A stretch of DNA of 64,000 bases from an uncultured Fluviicola sp. (GCF_946478805.1 NZ_CAMLDC010000001.1:248001-312000), one strand, 5' to 3'; counted from the first letter of the stretch, positions 17,835 through 26,058 are shown. The notes: generated by a model from the letters alone, not told the origin. Translations and numbers: made by a program.

Positions 17835-17897
17835 AATTGAAAAGGCTGATTTGAAGGAATCTTGCTAAAGATCAGATTTCCTCTTTTCAATTTTTTT
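17835..17897 (+). terminator. Branched terminator after the DUF2851 gene
   Basis: AATTGAAAAG (17835-17844) pairs with CTTTTCAATT (17883-17892), enclosing further pairing (CTGAT/ATCAG and GGAATC with GATTTCC as alternatives). It is followed by a T-run. Confidence 0.65.
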
Positions 17898-17926
17898 CAT
17901 TCTCCATTTTCAATTCAAAAAATGCG

Positions 17927-17934
17927 TAATTTTG
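17927..17934 (+). promoter_or_regulatory. TAATTTTG -7 box upstream of the PspC-like gene
   Basis: This is an exact TAnnTTTG element, 15 bases before the ATG at 17950. It overlaps an in-frame TTG at 17932, which argues against that TTG as a start. Confidence 0.45.
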
Positions 17935-17949
17935 ATACAGGAACAGCAG

Positions 17950-18186
17950 ATGAAAAGAACGCTTCAAAAAATAGCTTTTTTCTTTGAGATGCGCTCTTTC
18001 GGAGTGTGCTCATGGTGGGCAACCAAATTGGGAATCCAAACCAACAAAGTGCGTTTGGGTTTTATCTATGCAACTTGCATTGGTTTAGGCTCCCCGCTGA
18101 TTCCGTACCTTATTATGGCCTGGATACTGGAACACAAACATTATTTCCAGTTTAAATCCAAAAAACGCTCCATTTGGGAATTGTAA
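17950..18186 (+). CDS. PspC-domain small membrane protein
   Basis: The 78-residue protein has the PspC layout: an amphipathic start (MKRTLQKIAFFFEMRSFGVCSWWATKLGI), 'TNKVRLGFIYATCIGLG', one hydrophobic helix (about residues 38-60) and a basic tail. PspC proteins are envelope-stress membrane factors in other bacteria. Here no pspA or pspB is nearby, so the function may differ. It is followed 10 bases later by the RmlD-like gene and they are likely co-transcribed. Confidence 0.7.
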   Translation: MKRTLQKIAFFFEMRSFGVCSWWATKLGIQTNKVRLGFIYATCIGLGSPLIPYLIMAWILEHKHYFQFKSKKRSIWEL

Positions 18187-18196
18187 TCAAAGTATC

Positions 18197-19108
18197 ATGA
18201 AAATCCTTATCACCGGCTCAAATGGTTTATTGGGACAAAAAATTGTCAAACGTTGCCTAAAGCACAATATTCCATTCGTTGCAACTTCTAAAGGGGCAAA
18301 CCGGAATCCGGAATGTCCGGGCGACCGGTATATTAGTTTGGATCTGCTTCAGACGGATGAGGTGCATCAACTGGTGCTTGACCAAAAACCTACGGCGATT
18401 ATTCACACTGCTGCATTGACCAATGTGGATTACTGCGAAGAACATCCGGAAGAATGTCATCAGGTAAACGTCATTTCCACTCAGGTGCTTTATGAAGCTG
18501 CGAAAAGTGTTCAGGCTCATTTTGAATTAGTTTCTACAGATTTTGTCTTTGACGGTGAAAATGGTCCGTATAAAGAAGAAGACCCGGTAAATCCGCTGAG
18601 TGTTTATGCGCAGTCTAAAGTGGATGCGGAACACCTTCTTTTGGCAGACCCGGAAGATTATAAAAACTGGTCGATTGCAAGAACGATCATCGTTTATGGA
18701 ACAGGTTTTGGATTGTCCCGTTCCAATATGATCCTTTGGGCTATGGAAGCCTTGCCAAAGGGAGAATTGATGAAATTGGTGGACGATCAGTTTCGCGCTC
18801 CGACTTGGGCGGATGATTTGGCATATGGTTGCGTGGAAATCATTAAGCGGAATCAAACCGGGATTTTCCATCTTTCAGGACCTGCGCCAAGAGCAATCGA
18901 TCAAATTGTGAAAGAAGTGGGAAAAGCACTTGGATTAAGTGATCTGAAAATTGAGACAATTTCCTCGACAACCTTGAATCAAGCTGCCAAAAGGCCACCA
19001 AGAACGGGTTTTGACCTTTTGAAAGCTGAAAAATTACTGGATTATCACCCGATGGATATACAAGAAACCATACCACTGCTCCAAAAAGATTTAATTCACT
19101 ACCGCTAA
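18197..19108 (+). CDS. RmlD-like NAD(P)-dependent sugar-nucleotide reductase (SDR superfamily)
   Basis: The 303-residue protein has the Rossmann glycine motif TGSNGLLGQ (residues 6-14), 'IIHTAALTNVDYCEEHP' as in RmlD, a Ser-Thr-x-FVFDGENGPYKEEDP stretch, and the catalytic YxxxK in 'YAQSK'. RmlD reduces dTDP-4-keto-rhamnose; isolated RmlD-like proteins of Bacteroidota often stand outside rhamnose operons. No rmlABC is adjacent, so the substrate is uncertain. The nearest polysaccharide locus starts 25 kb downstream. Confidence 0.8.
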   Translation: MKILITGSNGLLGQKIVKRCLKHNIPFVATSKGANRNPECPGDRYISLDLLQTDEVHQLVLDQKPTAIIHTAALTNVDYCEEHPEECHQVNVISTQVLYEAAKSVQAHFELVSTDFVFDGENGPYKEEDPVNPLSVYAQSKVDAEHLLLADPEDYKNWSIARTIIVYGTGFGLSRSNMILWAMEALPKGELMKLVDDQFRAPTWADDLAYGCVEIIKRNQTGIFHLSGPAPRAIDQIVKEVGKALGLSDLKIETISSTTLNQAAKRPPRTGFDLLKAEKLLDYHPMDIQETIPLLQKDLIHYR

Positions 19109-19118
19109 GAACAAAAAA

Positions 19119-19979
19119 ATGACCCACTATTCAAAATCTACCAAGCGGGGAATTGTTGTATTCACGCTATTGCTACTCGCCATTTTTGTGGCTCCGGATC
19201 TGATTCAGTATTTCAGACCGAAGCCGGAAATCAGTATAGAACAATGGTCGAACAAGGAGAAGCAGGTTACTGAGAAACTAAACAGTCAGTCCGGGTTCAA
19301 TTATCACAAAAGCTGGAAGAAAAACCGCTATTCAAGGCCATTAGCCAAGTTTGATCCGAATGGGTATACCTTAGAAGAATGGATGGCTTTGGGACTTTCT
19401 GAAAAACAGAGTGCAATCGTACTCAAATTCACCTCCCGGAAAATCTATTCCAACGAAGAGTTGAAGCGGATCTTCGTCATCTCCGATGAACTATTCCAGC
19501 TGATAAAGGATTCAACGTACTATCCGGAAAGAACCAAAAACCTGGATAAATACACAGAATATAAGCTCGAACAAAAATTGGTCACAGTGGATATCAACCG
19601 GGCAAATCTGGATGAGGTGCTTCAGGCCGCAGAAATCACTTCTTTCGACGCGAAACAGATTATCCGTGCCAGGGACAATTTCGGCGGATTCTATTCGTTG
19701 AGCCAACTGAGCGAAGTTTGGCAGGCAACTCCGGAGAAAATTGCGGTGTGGGAAAAATACATCCGGATCGATCCTGAGAATATCCGAAAAATGAATATCA
19801 ATACTGCGAGTACGAAAGAATTATCACTTCATCCTTATATTTCTTGGAATTTGGCAAACTCTCTTGTGAAGTTACGTTCCCAAAACGGATTCTATAAAGA
19901 ACTCCGGGAAATTAAGAAATCAGTTCTGATGACAGATGAATTGTATGAAAAGCTGAAGTATTACCTGGTAGTAGAATGA
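19119..19979 (+). CDS. ComEA-like helix-hairpin-helix protein, membrane anchored
   Basis: The 286-residue protein has one N-terminal transmembrane helix (residues about 11-30). It then has three HhH-like units: 'YTLEEWMALGLSEKQSAIVLKF', 'VDINRANLDEVLQAAEI...QIIRAR' and 'MNINTASTKELSLHPYISWNLANSLVKLR'. This is the ComEA-type DNA-binding fold, predicted to lie in the periplasm. It could bind incoming DNA in transformation, although the genus of such proteins is broad in Bacteroidota. Part of its last HhH is duplicated as a broken copy at 20449-20521. Confidence 0.8.
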   Translation: MTHYSKSTKRGIVVFTLLLLAIFVAPDLIQYFRPKPEISIEQWSNKEKQVTEKLNSQSGFNYHKSWKKNRYSRPLAKFDPNGYTLEEWMALGLSEKQSAIVLKFTSRKIYSNEELKRIFVISDELFQLIKDSTYYPERTKNLDKYTEYKLEQKLVTVDINRANLDEVLQAAEITSFDAKQIIRARDNFGGFYSLSQLSEVWQATPEKIAVWEKYIRIDPENIRKMNINTASTKELSLHPYISWNLANSLVKLRSQNGFYKELREIKKSVLMTDELYEKLKYYLVVE

Positions 19980-19983
19980 TGAA

Positions 19984-20361
19984 TCATTCTATGTGCAATT
20001 TTTTTTGCAGTAAGTTGAGTTTTTTTTCGAGTTCCTCCACTTCTGTATTATTCGGGCAATTACCCATGCTACCTTCTTTGTTATAGATCGGCATACAACG
20101 GATGAAAAATTGGTGGTGTTTGGCGTAGCGTTTCCGAATTTCTTCATTCAACAAAGGCATCTCTGATCCTTTCTTTTGAATCCGTTTGACTTCTTCCATC
20201 AATGTAATTACTTCCTTGGCATATGTGATAGCGGCTGAGGTGCAATCACAAGGAGTTACCAGGGACATGGTATCAATCTTCAGTGAGGCATCACTAACAT
20301 GGAACTGTGCGTTGCAAGTACCTGAAAAAGTAATAAGAAGTAAGCCAAATAATTGTTTCAT
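19984..20361 (-). CDS. Small secreted Cys-containing protein of unknown function
   Basis: The 125-residue protein has a signal peptide (MKQLFGLLLITFSGTCNAQ). The mature part contains 'TPCDCTSAAITYAKEVITLMEE', 'KRYAKHHQFFIRCM' and a C-terminal helix 'EVEELEKKLNLLQKKL'. A helical, disulfide-containing periplasmic protein is likely. I do not recognise the family. It lies between the ComEA-like gene and the degraded HhH copy, on the opposite strand. Confidence 0.6.
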   Translation of the reverse strand: MKQLFGLLLITFSGTCNAQFHVSDASLKIDTMSLVTPCDCTSAAITYAKEVITLMEEVKRIQKKGSEMPLLNEEIRKRYAKHHQFFIRCMPIYNKEGSMGNCPNNTEVEELEKKLNLLQKKLHIE

Positions 20362-20448
20362 GGAAATGAATTTGGACGAAAGTTACCGATTTTGGTTGAA
20401 TGGAAAAACAATGCAGGATGTTCACGATCCATACCATTCATATGATTC

Positions 20449-20521
20449 AATTATCAGTTCGTTCATCTATTTCTTGGAATTTGTCAAATTCTCCGTAAAA
20501 TTGCGCTCGCAAAATGGATTA
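20449..20521 (+). pseudogene. Frameshifted remnant of a second ComEA-like HhH gene
   Basis: Reading 20469-20492 gives ISWNLSNS. One frame shift later, 20495-20521 gives VKLRSQNGL. The live gene at 19840-19892 reads ISWNLANS then L then VKLRSQNGF. Hand alignment of 19811-19891 with 20441-20520 gives about 62 identical positions of 81 with one deleted base. The frame before it (QLSVRSS) still matches ELSLHPY weakly. The remnant ends shortly before the apt ATG. It is too diverged in DNA to be a recent copy, yet the peptide is nearly intact. Confidence 0.7.
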
Positions 20522-20536
20522 CCTTATAATAGAATC

Positions 20537-21064
20537 ATGATAGAAGAAAAAATTAAAGGCGTAATTAGAGATGTGATCGACTTTCCAAAGCCTGGAATTG
20601 TGTTCAAGGACATTACTCCGATTATGTTGGATCCCGCTTTATCCAAAGAAATAGTCAGTCACCTGGTATCAATATACAAAGACCAGAAATTGGACAAGAT
20701 CGCCGGAATTGAAAGTCGCGGGTTTTTATTCGGCTATCCTTTGGCAATGGAACTGGGACTTCCTTTTGTTCTGATCCGTAAATCAGGAAAATTGCCCTAT
20801 CATAAAATAGATCATTCATACGAATTGGAATACGGTTCTGCAACAATTGAAATGCATGTGGATGCGGTTCAAAAAGGAGAACGTGTATTGATTCACGATG
20901 ATTTACTGGCTACGGGTGGGTCCGCTTCTGCGGCGGCAGAACTCATCCTGAAATGTGGCGGTGAAGTTGCCGGATTTAACTTCCTTGTGGGGTTAAATTT
21001 TCTAAATGGGAATGAAAAATTGAAAAACTACTCTAATAATATTACTAATTTAGTAGCCTATTAA
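20537..21064 (+). CDS. apt: Adenine phosphoribosyltransferase
   Basis: The 175-residue cytosolic enzyme joins adenine and PRPP to make AMP (purine salvage). It has the family opening 'IKGVIRDVIDFPKPGIVFKDITP', the 'GIESRGFLFG' loop and the PRPP-binding motif VLIHDDLLATGGSA (residues 117-130). Adenine is released in methylthioadenosine breakdown, so apt may serve the same salvage economy as the mtn genes. The open frame extends upstream to 20186, but the family starts at MIEEK, and the upstream part includes the HhH remnant. Confidence 0.95.
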   Translation: MIEEKIKGVIRDVIDFPKPGIVFKDITPIMLDPALSKEIVSHLVSIYKDQKLDKIAGIESRGFLFGYPLAMELGLPFVLIRKSGKLPYHKIDHSYELEYGSATIEMHVDAVQKGERVLIHDDLLATGGSASAAAELILKCGGEVAGFNFLVGLNFLNGNEKLKNYSNNITNLVAY

Positions 21065-21115
21065 AATTTATTAATCGAAAAAAAAATTAACGGAACCCCA
21101 ACAAAACTGTTAATC

Positions 21116-22255
21116 ATGAACTTTGAACTAAACGAAAATCAAAAAATGATCACGCAAATGGTGCGTGATTTTGCGGAAAGAGAAATCCGTCCGAATATGA
21201 ATCAATGGGATGCTGATGAATACTTTCCTGTTGATGTCATGAAAAAAATGGGCGAACTTGGCCTATTGGGAATTTATATCCCGGAACAATATGGAGGAAG
21301 CGGCTTTTCATATCTGGAATATGCGACAGCATTGATGGAATTGGGAAAAGTATGCGGAGGGATCGGTCTAAGTGTTGCAGCGCATAATTCGTTGTGTACA
21401 GGACATATTTATTACCACGGAAACGAAGAACAAAAGAAAAAATATCTGCCGAAATTAACGTCAGGAGAATTTATCGGGGCGTGGGGTCTGACTGAGCCGA
21501 ATACAGGTTCTGATGCCATGCGTATGAAGTGTACTGCAGTTAAGGATGGAGATCATTGGGTGATTAACGGGGCGAAGAACTGGATTACTCATGGTTTATC
21601 AGGGGATGTTGCGGTTGTGTTGGTTCGTACGGGAGAATTACTCGATTCAAACGGGATCACAGCATTTATTGTTGAAAAAGGAACTCCGGGATTCTCGGCA
21701 GTTAAAATCAAAGATAAATTAGGAGTTCGAGCTTCTGAAACAGCGGAATTGATTTTTGACAATGTGCGTCTGCACGAGTCACAAGTGATTGGTGAAGTGG
21801 GACAAGGGTTCAAACAGGCCATGCACATTTTGGATGGAGGCCGTATTTCAATCGCCGCACTTTCTTGTGGTATCGCACGTGGAGCTTATGAAGCATCCGT
21901 GAAGTACGCAAAAGAGCGTGAGCAATTCGGACAACCGATCGGTAAGTTCCAGGCAATCGGATTCAAACTGGCTGATATGGCTACGGAAGTAGAAGCAGCA
22001 GAATTATTGACTTTCCAGGCGGCAGATTACAAGAATAGAAACCAGAAAATGACTACTCAAGGAGCTTTTGCGAAATATTTTGCTTCAGAAGTTTCTGTGA
22101 AATGTGGAAACGAAGCTGTTCAGATCATGGGTGGTTACGGGTTCACAAAAGAGTATCCGGCAGAGAAATTCCTGAGAGATGCGAAGTTGATGACCATCGG
22201 TGAAGGAACGTCTGAAATTCAGAAATTGGTCATTTCAAGAGAGATTTTAAAGTAA
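21116..22255 (+). CDS. Acyl-CoA dehydrogenase (short-chain/butyryl type)
   Basis: The 379-residue FAD flavoprotein oxidises acyl-CoA to the trans-2-enoyl-CoA in beta-oxidation. It shows the signatures 'LTEPNTGSDAMRMKC' near residue 125 and 'AEKFLRDAKLMTIGEGTSEIQKLVISRE'-like C terminus, with the catalytic Glu at about residue 363 in GEGTSEIQ, as in short- and medium-chain enzymes. The length is normal. Chain-length preference cannot be read from sequence. It is alone, without other fad genes or an electron-transfer flavoprotein nearby. Confidence 0.92.
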   Translation: MNFELNENQKMITQMVRDFAEREIRPNMNQWDADEYFPVDVMKKMGELGLLGIYIPEQYGGSGFSYLEYATALMELGKVCGGIGLSVAAHNSLCTGHIYYHGNEEQKKKYLPKLTSGEFIGAWGLTEPNTGSDAMRMKCTAVKDGDHWVINGAKNWITHGLSGDVAVVLVRTGELLDSNGITAFIVEKGTPGFSAVKIKDKLGVRASETAELIFDNVRLHESQVIGEVGQGFKQAMHILDGGRISIAALSCGIARGAYEASVKYAKEREQFGQPIGKFQAIGFKLADMATEVEAAELLTFQAADYKNRNQKMTTQGAFAKYFASEVSVKCGNEAVQIMGGYGFTKEYPAEKFLRDAKLMTIGEGTSEIQKLVISREILK

Positions 22256-22280
22256 TTCGGAATTATTTTTTGAAATACGC

Positions 22281-22310
22281 TTTGTTGAAAAGAAAAAACA
22301 ATTATCTTTG
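22281..22310 (+). promoter_or_regulatory. Promoter of rpsU
   Basis: TTTG at 22281-22284 and TATCTTTG at 22303-22310 are separated by 18 bases. This closely matches the Bacteroidota promoter (TTG, 19 bases, TAnnTTTG). The transcript would start near 22317, giving a leader of roughly 48 bases before the rpsU ATG. Confidence 0.75.
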
Positions 22311-22364
22311 CGCTCCCTATAAGCGTATAGGTATTAAAAAGCTAACAATAGAATTAAATAGAAT

Positions 22365-22556
22365 ATGTTAATCATTCCAGTTAAAGAAGGCGAGAACATC
22401 GAAAGAGCGCTTAAGAAGTACAAGAAGAAATATGACAAAACAAATGTCATGAAAGAATTACGTCGTCGTAAAGAATTCGTGAAACCATCTGTTATTGATC
22501 GTCAAGCGAACATTCGTGCAGCTTATGCTCAAAAAATGAAATCTCAAGAGATTTAA
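22365..22556 (+). CDS. rpsU: 30S ribosomal protein bS21
   Basis: The 63-residue basic protein begins MLIIPVKEGENIERALK and has the 'RRRKEFVKPSVIDRQ' core typical of Bacteroidota bS21. In Bacteroidota bS21 is implicated in masking the anti-Shine-Dalgarno end of 16S rRNA, which fits the absence of SD sites here. It is monocistronic, with its own promoter and a strong terminator. Confidence 0.96.
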   Translation: MLIIPVKEGENIERALKKYKKKYDKTNVMKELRRRKEFVKPSVIDRQANIRAAYAQKMKSQEI

Positions 22557-22583
22557 TACAAAGATATACATGTTAAAAAATTG

Positions 22584-22615
22584 AGGCCTCGACAAACATG
22601 TCGGGGCCTTTTTAT
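22584..22615 (+). terminator. Rho-independent terminator of rpsU
   Basis: AGGCCTCGACA (22584-22594) pairs with TGTCGGGGCCT (22599-22609) through eleven pairs including one T-G, with a four-base loop, followed by T-rich TTTTTA. Confidence 0.9.
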
Positions 22616-22662
22616 TTGCATGATTTTTTTATCAAGATCGCTGTGGTTTTCATTTTTTTATT

Positions 22663-22670
22663 TATGTTTG
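22663..22670 (+). promoter_or_regulatory. Candidate -7 box of the exported four-gene cluster
   Basis: TATGTTTG matches TAnnTTTG, with CTG 19 bases upstream (22641-22643) in place of TTG. It lies 22 bases before the first ATG of the cluster. Confidence 0.5.
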
Positions 22671-22692
22671 AGCAACATCTAAATAATTATAT

Positions 22693-23103
22693 ATGAAAAA
22701 ACTATTCACCTTAACAACTTTCTCGTTGTTAGTATTAGTTTCACTTGCTGAACCCCCAGTTAAGAAATGGAAATCAGATCGTGGACTTTTTGGTTACAAA
22801 ACAGTTACTCAAACAAATTCTCCAGATTTAATAATGTTGTCATGCAGAGATCCCGGATTGATCGCTTGCAGGGCGCAAGGTATTACCGTTGTAGGAGATG
22901 ATGGTGAGATTTCCTTGACCGAAACCAATATTGAAAGCATTGAACGTATGATTGATGACCTAGTATTGTCTGGAAAAAATTCCGGGACAATTGTTTACGA
23001 CGATAAAGTTGTAATCACATTTTTGTTTAATGAAGATGCTGACGATCTAGAATACACGCTTTATTCAATTCCTCAAGCTCGCAGATTTGGAGTTAATTTT
23101 TAA
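22693..23103 (+). CDS. Secreted protein, first of a tandem paralog pair
   Basis: The 136-residue protein has a signal peptide (MKKLFTLTTFSLLVLVSLAE). The mature part contains RGLFGYKTVTQ, then 'SCRDPGLIACR' with two Cys 8 residues apart, and 'FNEDADDLEYTLYSIPQARRFG'. The 124-residue protein next door has the same three blocks in the same order, so the pair arose by tandem duplication. A small disulfide-bonded beta-protein is likely. I do not recognise a family; the base composition is AT-rich. Confidence 0.6.
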   Translation: MKKLFTLTTFSLLVLVSLAEPPVKKWKSDRGLFGYKTVTQTNSPDLIMLSCRDPGLIACRAQGITVVGDDGEISLTETNIESIERMIDDLVLSGKNSGTIVYDDKVVITFLFNEDADDLEYTLYSIPQARRFGVNF

Positions 23104-23115
23104 CGATTTGATTTT

Positions 23116-23490
23116 ATGAAAAAACTGTTTTTTACTTTAATAGCTTTAATGCTACTATCGAATCTTCATGCTGAAGATATTATAACAAAATACAATCGAG
23201 GAATTTTCGGTTATAAAACCGTTCACCAAGCTCAGCAACCCATTGGGAGGAGTTTGACTTGTACGGATCCGGGTAAATTGAAATGTGAATGGTCTTCATC
23301 CTTATCAAGTAATAATGACAGATATGAAAGTATTCTTTTAAAAGTTGATGAAGAATGTATGAATGGCAGTAGTTCTGGTTCATTTCAAACTAGCGATTAT
23401 TATGTTAGTTATACGTTTGATCGAGATGCGGATAAACAAGAAGTGCATATTTACACATTGGTTGAAGCTCGTGATAAAGGTCTCATTTAA
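23116..23490 (+). CDS. Secreted protein, second of a tandem paralog pair
   Basis: The 124-residue protein has a signal peptide (MKKLFFTLIALMLLSNLHAE). It shares with its neighbour RGIFGYKTVHQ, 'TCTDPGKLKCEW' and 'FDRDADKQEVHIYTLVEARDKG'. The middle segment is shorter and Ser-rich, so the copies have diverged substantially outside these blocks. It starts 12 bases after the previous stop and the next gene begins four bases beyond its own stop. Function unknown, periplasmic or surface location expected. Confidence 0.6.
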   Translation: MKKLFFTLIALMLLSNLHAEDIITKYNRGIFGYKTVHQAQQPIGRSLTCTDPGKLKCEWSSSLSSNNDRYESILLKVDEECMNGSSSGSFQTSDYYVSYTFDRDADKQEVHIYTLVEARDKGLI

Positions 23491-23494
23491 AAGT

Positions 23495-24646
23495 TTGATT
23501 CTCCTGTTTGTTTTTATTTCAAATGGGAGAATCTCAAATTGTCAAATAGTAACATCCACCATAATTAAACTTCCTCAGACTGGTAGTTTGCAAACTGGAA
23601 ATGTTCTTTCAAGTATCGATAATGGTGTTGTATATTTTATGCCGTCTTATACTGATAAAAAGGAACGATCAATTTATTTGGCTGACTTGGACGGTCGGCC
23701 TAAAGAATCTCTAACAATAAAAGAAGAAGGAATTAAAGGGTTTAAGAATGAGCGGATAGTTCAATTTGCTGTATCAGAGAGCAATCTTATTGTCCTTTCA
23801 AATAAGTCAATTCATTTTTTTCGCAGAGATCGAAATTCTTTTCAAGTAGTTAAGACCATTAAAAATCGTTACAGTTTTGATCATATTGAAAAATTGGGCG
23901 ATTCATTTCTATTGCATGTATGTTATTCATTTCACCCTATGGATCAGGTAGAGACCAATTTATGGGCAAAACTTGATATGTCCTCAATGGAGATTGGTAC
24001 GTTATTTACGCCCGAAATGGATAATTCCAAGTTTGGAAGTTTCGTTAATTCGTGGGTCTCAACGTATGGAAGAACTATTGCTCATGCAAGTGCAAGTCAG
24101 TATAAAGTAATGTTTTATAATGATCTGTTCTTACCGATTGATTCCATCGAATTATCTGATGAATTATTCAAGCTTGACACGAGTCTGATTAATAATGCGG
24201 ATTTATATTCGAAAGAAGGAATAAGTAACTTCATGAAGGTAGATGATGAAAAATTCTCACGAATAAGGAAAGTTATAATGCTGAACGCTACTCAAATACT
24301 GGTATTTTCTAAATTATCCCAAGAGGCACTTACTGATAAAGGGAAAGTGAGGTTGGATACATGGGACAAAAGCTCTGGTGTTTGGCGGTTACAACATCAG
24401 ATTACAGGAGACGAAATCTACAAAGATGGTGAGACTTATGATGATCAACATACGTTTCTGGGAAACTTATACCAAAATGTATTTGATTTAAGAATAAGCA
24501 ATGGTCAAATTTATTGTGTTTCTTTTCCGTATTACCCCAAAGTGAAAACAGAGAGTTTTGATAGGGTAAAAGATATCGAGGCATATTTCAAAGATTCAAG
24601 CGAATTTCATTATGGGCTGGAGAAGTTTATGTTTAATAATAATTAG
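23495..24646 (+). CDS. Exported beta-propeller-like protein of unknown function
   Basis: The frame is open from 23363, overlapping the previous gene. The most sensible start is a TTG at 23495, four bases after the previous stop, which gives a 383-residue protein with a short signal-like start (ILLFVFISNGRISNCQ). An ATG at 23426 would require a 65-base overlap. Repeated strands such as 'IVQFAVSESNLIVLSNKSIHFFRRD' and 'VYFMPSYTDKKERSIYLADLDGRPK' suggest a beta-propeller. No catalytic motif is seen. The start choice is uncertain. Confidence 0.5.
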   Translation: MILLFVFISNGRISNCQIVTSTIIKLPQTGSLQTGNVLSSIDNGVVYFMPSYTDKKERSIYLADLDGRPKESLTIKEEGIKGFKNERIVQFAVSESNLIVLSNKSIHFFRRDRNSFQVVKTIKNRYSFDHIEKLGDSFLLHVCYSFHPMDQVETNLWAKLDMSSMEIGTLFTPEMDNSKFGSFVNSWVSTYGRTIAHASASQYKVMFYNDLFLPIDSIELSDELFKLDTSLINNADLYSKEGISNFMKVDDEKFSRIRKVIMLNATQILVFSKLSQEALTDKGKVRLDTWDKSSGVWRLQHQITGDEIYKDGETYDDQHTFLGNLYQNVFDLRISNGQIYCVSFPYYPKVKTESFDRVKDIEAYFKDSSEFHYGLEKFMFNNN

Positions 24647-25088
24647 CTATTTAGCTTCTTGGTCTTATGTTTTAAGTCAAGATTTATCCGTACTTACAGT
24701 TTATGACGAACAGGGAAAGGGTCATCAGATACATTCTGTGATCAAGGATTCTGAGAGTTTTGTGGTTGTGAAAGATGCTTTTTGTATTGGTTGTGCCGAA
24801 TATTTGGTGAATTGTTCAAAAAGTAAGAAGGTGCTCGTCATTATGGAACGATTCAGTCTGTTAGCGATTTCCAGTTTTCAACCGATAAAAAATGCAGAAT
24901 TATTTTTTGTATCCAAAACAGAATTGATGCCCGATGATTTTGGTACAACTGGAATGGCGATAATCCGAAAGGAGTCATTACAGATCATAAAAGAAAAGGA
25001 AATCAACCATCTTACCAAGAATTATCAGGAAGGAATTAAAAGTGTTCGGAAAATAGTTAAGACCTACTTCAAATCGAAAGACTCATAA
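24612..25088 (+). CDS. Exported protein with a CxxC motif
   Basis: The 158-residue protein overlaps the preceding gene by 35 bases. It has a signal peptide (MGWRSLCLIIISYLASWSYVLSQ) followed by a thioredoxin-like strand pattern with 'DAFCIGCAEYLVNCSK'. The CIGC motif and the third Cys suggest a redox or metal site, but the thioredoxin cis-Pro is not obvious. The C terminus is Lys-rich and helical. It is the last gene of the exported cluster and is followed by a weak terminator. Confidence 0.5.
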   Translation: MGWRSLCLIIISYLASWSYVLSQDLSVLTVYDEQGKGHQIHSVIKDSESFVVVKDAFCIGCAEYLVNCSKSKKVLVIMERFSLLAISSFQPIKNAELFFVSKTELMPDDFGTTGMAIIRKESLQIIKEKEINHLTKNYQEGIKSVRKIVKTYFKSKDS

Positions 25089-25120
25089 TTCTTAGAATTC
25101 CCCTCACTAATACTGTGTAA

Positions 25121-25157
25121 AAGTCCTGGTTTGTTGTCGGGGCTTTTCTTTTTTGTA
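25121..25157 (+). terminator. Weak terminator after the exported cluster
   Basis: AAGTCC (25121-25126) pairs with GGGCTT (25140-25145) including one T-G pair, over a 13-base loop, followed by a T-rich stretch ending in TTTTTT. Confidence 0.45.
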
Positions 25158-25171
25158 TCTTGTATTTTGTT

Positions 25172-26053
25172 ATGTCTTACAAAGATTCCTTCATACATTA
25201 TCTTCAGGTCGAGAAACGCTACTCGAATCATACCATATTAGCATATGAAGAGGATTTGGATCAATTCACGGCTTTTGCTGAGTTGTCAAGATCTGCTGAG
25301 TGGAATGAGGTGAATCATCAATTGGTGCGTGGGTGGATTGTGGATTTGTTGGAGAGTGGACAAAGCAATCGTACCGTTTCGCGTAAGATATCCTGTTTAC
25401 GCTCTTTTTTCAAATGGCTCATTGCAAACGGCAAGGTGGAACAAAATCCGATGTTGCGTATCCGTGGGCCGAAAGTTGAAAAGCGCTTGCCGCAATTCGT
25501 GAAACAATCCGAAATAGATGGTGCCAGGATCGAGCAATTGTTTGCTTCAAACTTTGAAGGAATTCGGGACCGGCTGATGTTTGAATTATTTTATCAGACA
25601 GGGATCCGTTTGAGTGAATTGATTGAACTAAAAAATAAGGACGTAACCTCCGGCAGTATCAAAGTTTTGGGGAAACGAAACAAGGAGCGGATCATTCCGA
25701 TCGGTCAGGATCTCTACGCTATCATTCAGTCTTATGAAAAACTGAAGCCCTCAGGACCGGATAGCCAACTTTTGTTATTTGTAAAAAAAGATGGTAGAAA
25801 AATGTCTTCAAAGTTTGTATATAGAAAAATAAATACATACCTTGGAAGTGTAACGAATGTGCAAAAAAAGAGCCCGCATGTCTTGCGTCATACGTTTGCA
25901 ACTCACATGTTGAATAATGGCGCAGGACTGGAAACTTTAAAAGAACTTTTGGGGCACGCTAATTTATCCGCCACACAAGTTTATACGCACAATTCGTTCG
26001 CTCAAATAAATTCAATTTATTCACATGCCCATCCACGTGGGCGCAAAAAGTAA
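25172..26053 (+). CDS. Xer-type tyrosine recombinase
   Basis: The 293-residue protein has an N-terminal SAM-like core-binding domain ('FIHYLQVEKRYSNHTILAYEEDL') and a catalytic domain. Visible catalytic residues are Arg in 'TGIRLSEL', His-x-x-Arg in 'HVLRHTFATHML', His in 'LGHANLSA' and the nucleophile Tyr in 'TQVYTHN'. This fits XerC/XerD, which resolve chromosome dimers at dif with FtsK. Assigning C or D needs a phylogeny. The ATG at 25172 is preferred to a TTG at 25160. It is followed 5 bases later by the HPF gene. Confidence 0.92.
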   Translation: MSYKDSFIHYLQVEKRYSNHTILAYEEDLDQFTAFAELSRSAEWNEVNHQLVRGWIVDLLESGQSNRTVSRKISCLRSFFKWLIANGKVEQNPMLRIRGPKVEKRLPQFVKQSEIDGARIEQLFASNFEGIRDRLMFELFYQTGIRLSELIELKNKDVTSGSIKVLGKRNKERIIPIGQDLYAIIQSYEKLKPSGPDSQLLLFVKKDGRKMSSKFVYRKINTYLGSVTNVQKKSPHVLRHTFATHMLNNGAGLETLKELLGHANLSATQVYTHNSFAQINSIYSHAHPRGRKK

Positions 26054-26058
26054 AAGTC

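Noticed and set aside
20186..20536. In-frame upstream extension of apt to give a 292-residue protein.
   Set aside because: Apt proteins start at the MIEEK/IKGVIRD block and have about 175 residues. The extension overlaps the opposite-strand gene and includes the frameshifted HhH remnant.
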